Source of the DNA: Fulvivirga sp. M361
GTDB taxonomy: Bacteria; Bacteroidota; Bacteroidia; Cytophagales; Cyclobacteriaceae
Assembly: GCF_007097395.1 (NCBI RefSeq)
Contig: NZ_VKDC01000004.1
Span: forward strand, 1 to 64,000
DNA length: 64,000 nt
Reading direction: 5' to 3'
A program made the position numbers and the translations under genes. Shown piece after piece: positions 18,548 to 26,851 of the stretch; within the stretch, counting starts at the first letter, position 1; every line of letters starts with the position of its first letter. The notes under the pieces are model-generated. The model had not been told where the DNA came from. It saw only the letters and a list, made by a program, of their open reading frames with translations, and searched no databases.

Positions 18548-18994
18548 ATGAAGAAACAAATTGTTGTTGAGATCGTCTGTTTTCTTTTTATACTTCTTTT
18601 TACTTATGCAGCTGTTGCCAAGTTGCTAGAATACCAAAAATTCGTTGTTCAAATAGGTCAGTCGCCGTTGTTAACTAATTACGCTGGTTTCCTGGCGTGG
18701 GCGGTGCCTGCCATTGAGTTGATCATTGCAGTGGCGTTGGTAATCACACGGTTCCGGCAAATTGCACTTTATGCAGCTTTTACCTTAATGGTGCTGTTTA
18801 CGGCTTACATAGTTGCCATTTTACAACTCGGTAAAAATATCCCTTGTTCGTGTGGAGGCATACTGGATAGTATGGGTTGGATAGAACATTTGATCTTTAA
18901 CAGTATATATGTTGTACTTGGCTTAATAGGTATTTTGCTTTATTCTAATGAAGAAAGTTCTCAAAAGAAAGAAAAGAAACCTTCTATGGTATAA
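18548..18994 (+). CDS. MauE/DoxX-like redox-associated membrane protein
   Basis: 148 residues with four membrane helices at about 5-25, 48-67, 72-92 and 112-134. The loop after helix 3 contains IPCSCGG (CxC near 98-100), the feature of MauE-type DoxX relatives, thought to serve in disulphide relay or maturation of exported cysteine-containing proteins. The hydrophilic Lys-rich C-terminus would be cytoplasmic. It stands upstream, on the same strand, of two small exported proteins that each keep a pair of cysteines, which makes a client relation plausible. That relation is inference from gene order. Confidence 0.75.
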   Translation: MKKQIVVEIVCFLFILLFTYAAVAKLLEYQKFVVQIGQSPLLTNYAGFLAWAVPAIELIIAVALVITRFRQIALYAAFTLMVLFTAYIVAILQLGKNIPCSCGGILDSMGWIEHLIFNSIYVVLGLIGILLYSNEESSQKKEKKPSMV

Positions 18995-19145
18995 GTATAC
19001 CATTACTTAATAATTCTTATAATTAAATACTAACGAATACCACATGAAGTGAATCTACAATAAAAGGGGAAATGAACCTTTCATGGAACACTACAGTCTC
19101 TACTTTAGTACTCCAAAATGTTCTTTCATCACCCATTAAGACATT

Positions 19146-19184
19146 TTATTGCGCGATAAGATCAGGGGTAAGCTGAAAACCTGA
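19146..19184 (+). pseudogene. 3' remnant of a second propeller gene
   Basis: The 13 codons LLRDKIRGKLKT-stop repeat the last residues of the intact propeller protein (ending LLRDKIRSKPKT) with two substitutions. The following ~45 bases of leader also match. Upstream of 19146 the similarity disappears. This is the tail of a lost copy of the propeller gene, so an ancestral propeller-DUF6520 pair was duplicated and one propeller was then deleted. Confidence 0.7.
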
Positions 19185-19226
19185 AATAGAGTAGGCAACA
19201 ATTATCTAATCAAACAAATTAAAATT

Positions 19227-19478
19227 ATGAAATCTTTGAAAAATGTTTTAGCTGGATTGGCTTTCGTTTTTGCTGCCAGTACTGCTTTCGCTTTTGTATC
19301 AAGTGCTATTGTATTCGTTGGGGGTACACCCGTAGTTATAGAAAATCTTGATGTTCCTGAAGACCTAACTATTTGTGATACAGAAAAGACCCAGATGTGT
19401 ATTGTAACTTTTGCGGGTCAGCAACTTCAGGCATACACCAACGAACAGTTCCCACAACCTTTAAAAAGAGACTTCTAG
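19227..19478 (+). CDS. DUF6520-like small exported protein, copy 1
   Basis: 83 residues. The signal peptide MKSLKNVLAGLAFVFAASTAFA ends near 22. The mature part is ~60 residues with a short hydrophobic stretch, then VPEDLTICDTEKTQMCIV with two cysteines about nine residues apart and the ending PLKRDF. It is paralogous to the protein at 20690-20959. This matches my recollection of the Bacteroidota DUF6520 family: MK-LK-LLPALAFVFA-type signal, acidic middle, C...C. Its function is unknown. A disulphide between the two cysteines is likely, and the nearby MauE-like protein could help form it. Confidence 0.75.
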   Translation: MKSLKNVLAGLAFVFAASTAFAFVSSAIVFVGGTPVVIENLDVPEDLTICDTEKTQMCIVTFAGQQLQAYTNEQFPQPLKRDF

Positions 19479-19496
19479 TCTAATGTTTGAAAGTTT

Positions 19497-19530
19497 AAAA
19501 TGGGCAGCGCATAAATGCGCTACCCATTTT
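19497..19530 (+). terminator. Terminator after the first DUF6520-like gene
   Basis: AAAATGGG-C-AGCGCAT and ATGCGCT-A-CCCATTTT form a stem with one mismatch and a minimal loop, ending in TTTT. It closes 18 bp after the small gene's stop codon and before the propeller gene, so the following gene probably has its own promoter or relies on read-through. Confidence 0.75.
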
Positions 19531-19546
19531 CACAATTAGCAGGATA

Positions 19547-20647
19547 ATGAAAAAACATAGCCTCCTACTTCTTTTAACTTGTTTCAGTGTAAGCATCGTA
19601 GCACTGCTGTACGTTAGTTTTGATGAAATAAAACTAACCCATCATCCGTTTGAACGTACATTACTCCCTTCGTTTGTTAAGGAAATTAACTCCCTTACTC
19701 TTGAAAATAATAAGTTTTACCTATCAGGATCAACGAACGATCACATATACTTAGCCAACCACGCTGATCCTACCAAAATTACTTACTCCAATTTTGCACT
19801 GAGTGGTATTAATCATCTTCAACTAGCAAATAAAGAACAATTTGAATTTAACGTGTCCTTCCTGACCATAGATTCTCCCAACTTTTATATCTCTGACTTC
19901 TCTTCAAGTAAGCATTATTACGGAAGCTTCAGTGATAACATTATCAAGCCTTCAGTACAAAAAAGAATGATGTTGGTGGACGCCGTGCCCATCAATAAGC
20001 AATCTTTAGCCGTTAGAACATGGAAGAAGGATAGCATTCAAGAACTAGAACTTGCTAAACTTACCTCAGTACCATTAAACATAGAGCGAGCATCGACATT
20101 ACTGCAAAAACAAGTTGATGGCATATTCTGTACCGATGGCAAGTTGATCTATAACAGAGATTTAGACCGACTCGTTTATGTCTACTTCTACCGAAATGAA
20201 TTTATCTGTATGGACACCACTATGAGTTTGATCTTTCGTGGTAATACGCTGGATACGGTGAATCGTGTAAATTTGCGACCCGCTGAAGTAAAATCAGAAA
20301 ACCAATTTACTACTCTGTCACGACCTCTAACCACTAACCCAAGAAGTTATACCTCAGGTCAGTGGCTCTTTGTACAATCCGGACTACTGGCAAAAAATGA
20401 AGACGAAGAAACCTTCCAAAACAATTCGGTAATCGATGTTTATGATCTGACTCAAAAAGGTGAATATACATTTAGCTTCTATCTGCCTGATTACAATGGA
20501 TTTAAAGTCAAACAATTTAATGTCACAGGAAACCTTATTGCGGTCATATATGACCGGTACCTGGTTACCTATAGTATAACACCCGATTTACTTCATGCTA
20601 AAAAATATCTATTGCGCGATAAGATCAGGAGTAAGCCGAAAACCTAA
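19547..20647 (+). CDS. Exported beta-propeller-like protein
   Basis: 366 residues with an N-terminal membrane anchor or signal (about 5-24, no lipobox cysteine). The rest alternates short strands in a pattern like a 6-bladed propeller (repeated FYLSGSTNDHIYLA, FYISDFSSSKHYYG, WLFVQSGLLA, LIAVIYDRYLVTYS), resembling BF3164-type proteins often encoded beside DUF6520 genes. No enzymatic motif was seen. AGGA precedes the ATG at a suitable distance. The 3' end lies inside a repeat shared with the region before the first DUF6520-like gene. It is probably a periplasmic or surface binding protein. Confidence 0.6.
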   Translation: MKKHSLLLLLTCFSVSIVALLYVSFDEIKLTHHPFERTLLPSFVKEINSLTLENNKFYLSGSTNDHIYLANHADPTKITYSNFALSGINHLQLANKEQFEFNVSFLTIDSPNFYISDFSSSKHYYGSFSDNIIKPSVQKRMMLVDAVPINKQSLAVRTWKKDSIQELELAKLTSVPLNIERASTLLQKQVDGIFCTDGKLIYNRDLDRLVYVYFYRNEFICMDTTMSLIFRGNTLDTVNRVNLRPAEVKSENQFTTLSRPLTTNPRSYTSGQWLFVQSGLLAKNEDEETFQNNSVIDVYDLTQKGEYTFSFYLPDYNGFKVKQFNVTGNLIAVIYDRYLVTYSITPDLLHAKKYLLRDKIRSKPKT

Positions 20648-20969
20648 AATAGAGTAGGCAACCAATTATCTAATCAAACAATTACAGTCATGAAATCTTT
20701 AAAAAATATTTTAGCAGGATCAGCTTTCGTTCTTGCTGCTAGCACTGCGTTTGCTTATAAAGCAATAATACCTTGGCCTTGGATTATTTTTATATTCCTT
20801 CTTGGATATGCCACACCTCTTAATGATGATGATGTTCCTGAAGACCTAACTCTTTGTAATACAACATCAGCTCAGATGTGTATTGTAACTTTTCAAGGTC
20901 AGCAATATCAAGCATTCGCGGACGAGCAGCTCCAAATTCCTTTAAAAAGAGACTTCTAGTCTAATGTTT
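20610..20969 (+). repeat. Second copy of a ~350-bp partial tandem duplication
   Basis: Matches 19146-19488: the propeller gene tail, the intergenic leader (AATAGAGTAGGCAAC and TTATCTAATCAAACAA), the DUF6520-like gene and about ten bases past its stop codon. The central part of the small gene has diverged most. The shared non-coding leader indicates descent by duplication rather than convergence. Confidence 0.75.
20690..20959 (+). CDS. DUF6520-like small exported protein, copy 2
   Basis: 89 residues. The signal peptide MKSLKNILAGSAFVLAASTAFA is almost identical to copy 1. The following stretch is different and strongly hydrophobic (WPWIIFIFLLGYA), then the conserved part resumes: VPEDLTLCNTTSAQMCIVTF, QQYQAF and PLKRDF. 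Thus the ends are conserved while the segment after the signal has diverged, which suggests that the tail is the constrained functional part. The leader before the start codon is also shared with copy 1 (about 60 bases). No terminator was seen directly after it. Confidence 0.72.
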   Translation: MKSLKNILAGSAFVLAASTAFAYKAIIPWPWIIFIFLLGYATPLNDDDVPEDLTLCNTTSAQMCIVTFQGQQYQAFADEQLQIPLKRDF

Positions 20970-21402
20970 AAAAAGTCTCCAGACACTTACATAATAATAA
21001 TAAATTTGATATGTACTATAATTCATATCTTCTATAACAAAGAAGGCATCCGCCTCACACGAAAGTAAGGCGGAAAAGAGCTCGACCTAACCAAACTTCC
21101 TCTACACGTTTGAGAGGTAATCCATAAAAGTGTTGACTGAGGGTCATTAACCTAAACCTAATTGTGCTCTTGCCTTCTTTATTTTCTTCTATTATTCACT
21201 GAGATTCGATACTATTTACAGCAAATCAAGATAGTGGTTATATGTACACTACAAATAATTTAACCAGCCTGTCATTTGATTCAATAAACAAAATGGAAAG
21301 AAGAGATGTCTTTGCAATTGTGAAACCTTATATCTAAAAATACTATAGGAAATTCCAAAGCTCATCTCACTATTGCAGTAACGTATATTAAACTTTATAC
21401 TA
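20960..21402. other. Non-coding gap between convergent gene sets
   Basis: No ORF of note. A small hairpin CCGCCT/AGGCGG lies at 21050-21073 with no T tract. The region is AT-rich and must hold the ends of the rightward DUF6520 cassette and the leftward lipoprotein transcript. Confidence 0.45.
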
Positions 21403-22107
21403 CTAAAAACTATCGATTCTACGAATTATTAGTGTCGCATCCGCTCTATTTCCCATCAAAACAAAAGTCGTATTCTTAAATACAAATCCGTTTGACACAG
21501 GGTCTATAGTAGTATTGATCAAGACTTCACCGTCTGCATCTTTAAATTCAAAGGTATATACACCTGTTGCATTATCAGCTGTAAGCTGATTAAAGTCAGA
21601 AGACGCCTTGAATGCCAAATCTGAACTGATCAGTTCGGTCTGACCTGTTAAACCCACTGAAACAGGGCCGCTATCAGGAGAAAGGTTTACAAAGCGAATG
21701 CCTACCAGGCTATCCATTAACACAAGTGGTTCATCCCTAACTAATGTTCCTTCTATATTTTCCTCGTCACCTGTTAAGAAAAGTGTGTGAATATCGCCAG
21801 GTTGGAATGTGACGCTTTGTTGATGCACCTGATTCAGCGTATCTTCTGCAGAAACAAAAAAAATAGTGCGTTCAATATCTGATGGAAGACTAGTACGCAT
21901 GCTTCCACCAAAACTTAACATTGGGTTGTCACTAAATATAATTTCACGTCCAAAATAATTAACGTGTAATGCCGGAGCATTTTCCGCCGCATGCACCACC
22001 TTTAGTGAGGCTGGAAACTGAATATTGTTTTCATCTTCACAGGCTATAATTAAGCCAGATATTAAACAAAAAAAAATAATTTTATATTGATTTTTCATTG
22101 ATTCCAT
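21403..22107 (-). CDS. DUF4397-like lipoprotein
   Basis: 234 residues. The N-terminus has a lipobox, SGLIIAC (Cys near 23), followed by acidic EDEN, so it is a lipoprotein, probably of the outer membrane. The body has two beta-sandwich-like repeats (LKVVHAAENAPALHVNYFG... and GIRFVNLSPDSGPVSVGLTG) typical of DUF4397 proteins: VxH/NxSPDAPxVDVxV. Start at M1 or M4 is undecided. It is the last gene of the leftward SusCD locus. Its function is unknown. Confidence 0.7.
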   Translation of the reverse strand: MESMKNQYKIIFFCLISGLIIACEDENNIQFPASLKVVHAAENAPALHVNYFGREIIFSDNPMLSFGGSMRTSLPSDIERTIFFVSAEDTLNQVHQQSVTFQPGDIHTLFLTGDEENIEGTLVRDEPLVLMDSLVGIRFVNLSPDSGPVSVGLTGQTELISSDLAFKASSDFNQLTADNATGVYTFEFKDADGEVLINTTIDPVSNGFVFKNTTFVLMGNRADATLIIRRIDSF

Positions 22108-22164
22108 TTTTAAAGTTTTAACTCATACTTTGTTAACCATTCAACTCGTTTATGAGAACGATGA

Positions 22165-23697
22165 TTAATTTTTAATCAAATTATTTGCATAAGATTCCGC
22201 GAGTAACATAGCATTGTAGGCGTTTAAAATACCTCCTGAACCACATAACTCGCTGAAGGGCTTTATTTCATCTCCCTTACCTCCTGGTACCAGCACTCCA
22301 TGATTTACCTGCAGACTCGACTCTATAATAATTCGCTTCACCTGATTGGCCGACAATTCCGGGTAATAAGACCTGATTAAACCTGCCACGCCTGACACCA
22401 ATGGTGCTGCTAACGAGGTTCCATGTGTATAATCATATTTATTATTCAAACCTGCGACGAAGATGTCTGAACCAGGAGCAAAAATGTCAACTTCATTTTT
22501 GCCATAATTAGAAAAAGGAGAAGCCAAAGACTCATTGAAAAAACGCGTAATGGCACCTACATTAATCATATTACCTGCTATTTCAATTCCATTTTGGCCA
22601 TCTGACGGAAAGTAATCCTCCAAATCTAAATTTTCATTATCATTCCCGGCAGCATGCACCAATAAAACATCTTTATCCGCCGCATAGCGAATGGCCTCAT
22701 GTACCCAATCCGGACGCTCAGAATAAGACTTTCCAAAACTCATATTGATCACTTTCGCTCCATTATCCACTGCATAGCGTATGGCTAACGCTATGTCTTT
22801 ATCATACTCGTCACCGTCGGGAACGGCCCTCAGCGTCATGAACTTTATCTTTTCTGATTTATTAAAACCCTTCTGGTCGCTTGCTATTACAGACAATAAA
22901 GCACTTGCCACTTGAGTCCCGTGCGCTTCGCTGTCATCGACTGGGGAAATATCCGGATTACCGTAATTTCTATCAGATAGATCATTCACATCATCTCCAA
23001 TAACATCATGAGCATCGTAATGTATATTATACTGATACCGATTTTGGTTTTCTATTCGTTCAAAATACGATCGTTGTATATCATTTGCTTTGGCGGGGTC
23101 GAACCAATTCTTTGCTGATGTATAAGCCTGACTGGCTTTATCCTGTTCCTTTTCAAAAATGGTTTTTAGTTTCCAATAGTTCTCATTTTTCATATCTTTA
23201 GGTAATAGCTTGCCTTCGGCTTTTTGTTCAAGCCTGGCCATCATTCTAGTTAACGCATAAGGAGCTACTTTTATGCTTACTGTACCATTTCCAAGAAAGT
23301 TCCACCCATAAATGTCATCCGTATAGCCATTATTATCATCATCCACTTCATTTGACTTACGTTCACGATCATTTGTCCAGATAAAACGTTTCAGCATAAA
23401 ATTTCCTGTGTCAATACCAGAGTCAATGATTCCGATAATTAATTCTTCGCCTTTCCTATTACTTAAAAACCGTTGCATCCTTGCTAAACTAATGCCAGGA
23501 ACAGAGTCTTGCAACGGATCCATTTGATACCAGAATTTCATCTGCTCTTCATCAAGTGCAGTTCGCTTATAAGTAAAATCAGAATTTTGCCTAGTACCGA
23601 CGTGGTCTTTTAATACAACCGAACCGGGTGCAGCACACTGGCAACAGATTAATACTATTGACAATAACAGGGCTTGGGTATAGAAATTAGAATACAT
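22165..23697 (-). CDS. S8 family (subtilisin-like) serine protease
   Basis: An exported endopeptidase. Numbered from the upstream-most ATG (23781) the triad is D120 (IIDSGID), H287 (EAHGTQVA) and S456 (HGTSLAAP), with oxyanion N380 (HAAGND). About 165 residues are inserted between D and H, longer than in simple subtilisins, rich in charged residues. I chose the start at 23697 because it places a signal/lipobox-like segment (LLLSIVLICCQC) at the N-terminus. The ATG at 23781 has a better ribosome-binding site but adds 28 hydrophilic residues and overlaps the upstream gene by 43 bp. Its place in a SusCD locus points to peptide processing for uptake. Confidence 0.88.
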   Translation of the reverse strand: MYSNFYTQALLLSIVLICCQCAAPGSVVLKDHVGTRQNSDFTYKRTALDEEQMKFWYQMDPLQDSVPGISLARMQRFLSNRKGEELIIGIIDSGIDTGNFMLKRFIWTNDRERKSNEVDDDNNGYTDDIYGWNFLGNGTVSIKVAPYALTRMMARLEQKAEGKLLPKDMKNENYWKLKTIFEKEQDKASQAYTSAKNWFDPAKANDIQRSYFERIENQNRYQYNIHYDAHDVIGDDVNDLSDRNYGNPDISPVDDSEAHGTQVASALLSVIASDQKGFNKSEKIKFMTLRAVPDGDEYDKDIALAIRYAVDNGAKVINMSFGKSYSERPDWVHEAIRYAADKDVLLVHAAGNDNENLDLEDYFPSDGQNGIEIAGNMINVGAITRFFNESLASPFSNYGKNEVDIFAPGSDIFVAGLNNKYDYTHGTSLAAPLVSGVAGLIRSYYPELSANQVKRIIIESSLQVNHGVLVPGGKGDEIKPFSELCGSGGILNAYNAMLLAESYANNLIKN

Positions 23698-23738
23698 GTT
23701 AGGAATAAAACTATTAAGCAAAGTACATTCGTTTAAGT

Positions 23739-25244
23739 TCATATATTCTTTGGATCCCTTATAATAACTACTTTCATCCATTTCTCTCCTTTCTCTAGGT
23801 AAAGCCCATGTCTTTCCAAAGATTTTCTGGCCGCCTCAAAATTCAACTCTTTGAAAGATTGAACTTCATCTCCAGTCCTGTCATAGTCAATTTCAGTAGT
23901 TATACCAGTCATATCAATAAATGGAGCTTCTATAGGATTTCTGGTATATCCCACACCAAATGTCGTCGTGAATTGTATTATAAAATCAGCAATCTCACCA
24001 TTTAGCGTTTTACCTCCTCCCTGTTCGTATTCAATGTATCTAAGCTGGGCGCCGGGAGTTTTTGTTTTTAACTTTTGTACTGCTTGAGGTGATGCCTTTA
24101 AAAACCAACAAGGCATCAAACGTTTCTCTACCGTCACATCGTATCCAAAATACGTTTTTAGATCACGACGCATGGCTTCTTGCAAAAATTTAGCTGTTGC
24201 CTTTTCTTTAGGGACCTTTAAACTATAATTCCATAAATTATCGGCTTTCTTTAAATTTATGTCATACTGAAATGGTTTATTGTCCTTAATCTCAAGTAAA
24301 GACTTATGCCAATATTTCCCATGGGAGGATTTCAGATGAGGGTTGGCAACAGTATCAGGGTATTTAAACGTTCCCATAGACCTAGTATAAAGATGATATC
24401 TCAATGTATCACCATAGGCCAAGTAATACAGCCTTTCAATTGGAGTTCTTACGACCTGCACAGTACCTTGTAAAGCGGCCAAATTAGGTGTTTTAGCCCA
24501 ACCATAACTGGAAATATGGCTCGTAGTAGGTGCTTTAAAATCCCCTTTGTATTTTGTAATCAATGAGCGGTAATCGAAATCATTCTCATCACCTCCATTG
24601 CCATTTACCAATAATGGCTGTGCCCTATCATAAGAAGTTTCAGAAGCTTTTTTGTCTCTATCATACTTGACAAAAGTATTCAATTTATAAGATCCATCAT
24701 CCATGGATTGTAACAACTGATCCGTAAGTTCAGGGTTATAACCCTCTCCAATCCATGCAATATAACCTTCCTTATCAATAACAAACGTCTTGGGTACACC
24801 AACACTGCCTGCAGCCCTTAACCATGTTCTTTCAATAGTTTTCTCGGGGTCATCCACAGCTACATTATACTCCATCTTACTCCCTTGCTTACCAACATAT
24901 TGTTTTACCCGCTCAACATATTTAGGCTTTTTCACGCTTAACGGTTCAGTATTAGGTTCCATAACGAAAACACCTATTACTTCTGCTTTACCCTTATACT
25001 TCTGTGCCAGCGCTGTTAATTCTGGAATAGCCTTTGCACAAGGTTTGCACCATGTTGCGCCAAGCTCTATCACATAGGGCATTCCTTTCTTAAATTCCAC
25101 CATAGGCTCCCCTTTTACCCATTCATAAGCCAGAAGGGGTGGAGCCTGGTCGCCTATATTTAGGCGATCACCTTGTGCATTGCTTAAATGTACAGACAAC
25201 GTACAGACCAGAGCGCAAATTATTGTTATTTGTTTAAGATTCAT
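23739..25244 (-). CDS. TlpA-like redoxin fused to a DUF3738-type domain
   Basis: 501 residues with signal peptide MNLKQITIICALVCTLSVHLSNAQ. Residues 28-180 are a thioredoxin-like TlpA/AhpC domain with active site W65-C66-K-P-C69 and the expected cis-proline region (GVPKTFVIDKEG). The C-terminal ~250 residues fit the DUF3738/TIGR03435 pattern: LQEAMRRDLKTYFGYDV, an RLMPCWFLK segment, and FIDMTGITTEIDYDRTGD near the end. It likely acts as a periplasmic thiol reductase or isomerase, with an accessory domain of unknown role. It overlaps the long form of the S8 protease gene downstream and follows SusD by 147 bp. Confidence 0.82.
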   Translation of the reverse strand: MNLKQITIICALVCTLSVHLSNAQGDRLNIGDQAPPLLAYEWVKGEPMVEFKKGMPYVIELGATWCKPCAKAIPELTALAQKYKGKAEVIGVFVMEPNTEPLSVKKPKYVERVKQYVGKQGSKMEYNVAVDDPEKTIERTWLRAAGSVGVPKTFVIDKEGYIAWIGEGYNPELTDQLLQSMDDGSYKLNTFVKYDRDKKASETSYDRAQPLLVNGNGGDENDFDYRSLITKYKGDFKAPTTSHISSYGWAKTPNLAALQGTVQVVRTPIERLYYLAYGDTLRYHLYTRSMGTFKYPDTVANPHLKSSHGKYWHKSLLEIKDNKPFQYDINLKKADNLWNYSLKVPKEKATAKFLQEAMRRDLKTYFGYDVTVEKRLMPCWFLKASPQAVQKLKTKTPGAQLRYIEYEQGGGKTLNGEIADFIIQFTTTFGVGYTRNPIEAPFIDMTGITTEIDYDRTGDEVQSFKELNFEAARKSLERHGLYLEKGEKWMKVVIIRDPKNI

Positions 25245-25391
25245 TTTAATTAGTTTTATTTAAGCGATCCAAAACGTATCATGATATTCAATGAAGAATA
25301 GGTAATTTCAATCCAGTTGGCAATGTTAAATCGCTCAATCACCTATACTTATGAAGTACACTTTGAAATAAGGTTAGTATATGGTGATTAT

Positions 25392-26840
25392 CTAGTAGCC
25401 AGGATTCTGAGGTAACAAATTAGGATTATTCAAAATCTCCTGTTCAGGGATTGGAAATAATGTGTCTGTTGTTTGCCAATTTTCTTTTATCGCTCCCAAT
25501 ACAACATCAACTCTTCCCGTTCTTTTCAAATCAAACCATCTATGACCAAATTCGGCAAAAAGCTCAATCTTTCTCTCTTGCTCAATCGCCAACAACAAAT
25601 TAGCCTGTGAGATCCCAGGATTCGTATCCTCAAGCAAGGAAAGTCCTGCTCGATTTCGAATCACATCAACATCTTCTAATGAACCACTCAAATCGTTCTG
25701 TTGGGCACGAGCTTCTGCACGTATCAAATATTGTTCACCAAGCCTTAAAATAACCGAGTACTCAGCAGGGTTGATATTGGTGAATACTCCATTCTTGTAC
25801 TTATTAGGATAATTCCATGTATTAGACCCTTGAGTAAATACCCCAACCCAAGAAGTTAGACGATTATCGTCAAACTCAAAAGCATCTAGCAAGCTCTCAC
25901 TTAATGTAACGTTGAAAAAGTTCCCAGGAGCAAAAAAGCCTATAATGAAACGTTCCCCTTGTCGTGTTCTTTGTAGTGTAGCACTTGCTACTGACTTTAG
26001 TTGCCAGATGGCTTCGTTACTCTCAGGTAAAAAAACAGTATTCAAATCATCTTCCAAGAAATAAGTATCGGTTTGGTCAATTAAGTTCGTTGCTTGTATC
26101 TCAGCATTTTCCCAGTCTTCCATGTATAAATAAGTCCTGGCTAATAGTGCTGTGGCAGCAGCCCGGTTAGGACGGATACGTTCATCACCGTCAACAAATG
26201 AAAAATCACTTTGCATAAGTGATTGTGCTTCTAACAAATCTTGTACAATGCTTTCATATACATCACTCTGCGAGTTTCTTGTTATAGAAGAAGTAATTTC
26301 AATACTTGATGAAGTAACATAAGGTATTTCGCCAAATAGGTTGGTCAAGTTAAAATGCGTAAAAGCACGGATAAACAGTGCTTCTCCCAATACCTGATCT
26401 CGTACGCTTGGAGTGACAGAAGCATTAATCCTTAATTGTTCTATTATTACATTTACATTACCTATCAGATTATATGGAACTCGCCAAAACGATCCAAACA
26501 AAATCCCGTTACTCGGCTCCAAATCGTTAGTATAGAATTGAACATGAGTAATGTCCGAGTGATGATTAGTGAATTCATCCGAAGCCTTTCCCGTGTATAC
26601 TTCTAAACTGGTATTAAACAAGTTATCCCGATTTGAAGTCATTTCACTGTACACTCCGCTGATGGCACCAACAACAGTCTCATCATTTGCAAATACTTCC
26701 TCACTTATGACTTGATTGCGTGGAGGGTCAATGTCTACAAAATCCTCACAAGACGTAATAAACACGCAACAAATTAAAATGAATACTATAAAATGAATAC
26801 TTCTCATTTCTATCTTCTCTTTATATATCTTGTTAGTCAT
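25392..26840 (-). CDS. SusD/RagB-family nutrient-binding outer membrane lipoprotein
   Basis: The surface lipoprotein partner of SusC, which captures ligand over the barrel. The lipobox ITSC (about 27-30) is followed by EDFVDIDPPRNQV, the classic SusD N-terminus. TPR-like helices follow, with RAFTHFNLTNLFGEIPYV, then the late motif QERKIELFAEFGHRWFDLKRTG and the ending IPEQEILNNPNLLPQNPGY, all family hallmarks. M12 (26807) is the more likely start as it leaves a normal signal peptide. It lies 11 bp after susC, so they form a transcription unit. Confidence 0.93.
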   Translation of the reverse strand: MTNKIYKEKIEMRSIHFIVFILICCVFITSCEDFVDIDPPRNQVISEEVFANDETVVGAISGVYSEMTSNRDNLFNTSLEVYTGKASDEFTNHHSDITHVQFYTNDLEPSNGILFGSFWRVPYNLIGNVNVIIEQLRINASVTPSVRDQVLGEALFIRAFTHFNLTNLFGEIPYVTSSSIEITSSITRNSQSDVYESIVQDLLEAQSLMQSDFSFVDGDERIRPNRAAATALLARTYLYMEDWENAEIQATNLIDQTDTYFLEDDLNTVFLPESNEAIWQLKSVASATLQRTRQGERFIIGFFAPGNFFNVTLSESLLDAFEFDDNRLTSWVGVFTQGSNTWNYPNKYKNGVFTNINPAEYSVILRLGEQYLIRAEARAQQNDLSGSLEDVDVIRNRAGLSLLEDTNPGISQANLLLAIEQERKIELFAEFGHRWFDLKRTGRVDVVLGAIKENWQTTDTLFPIPEQEILNNPNLLPQNPGY

Positions 26841-26851
26841 AATAATTCTCT

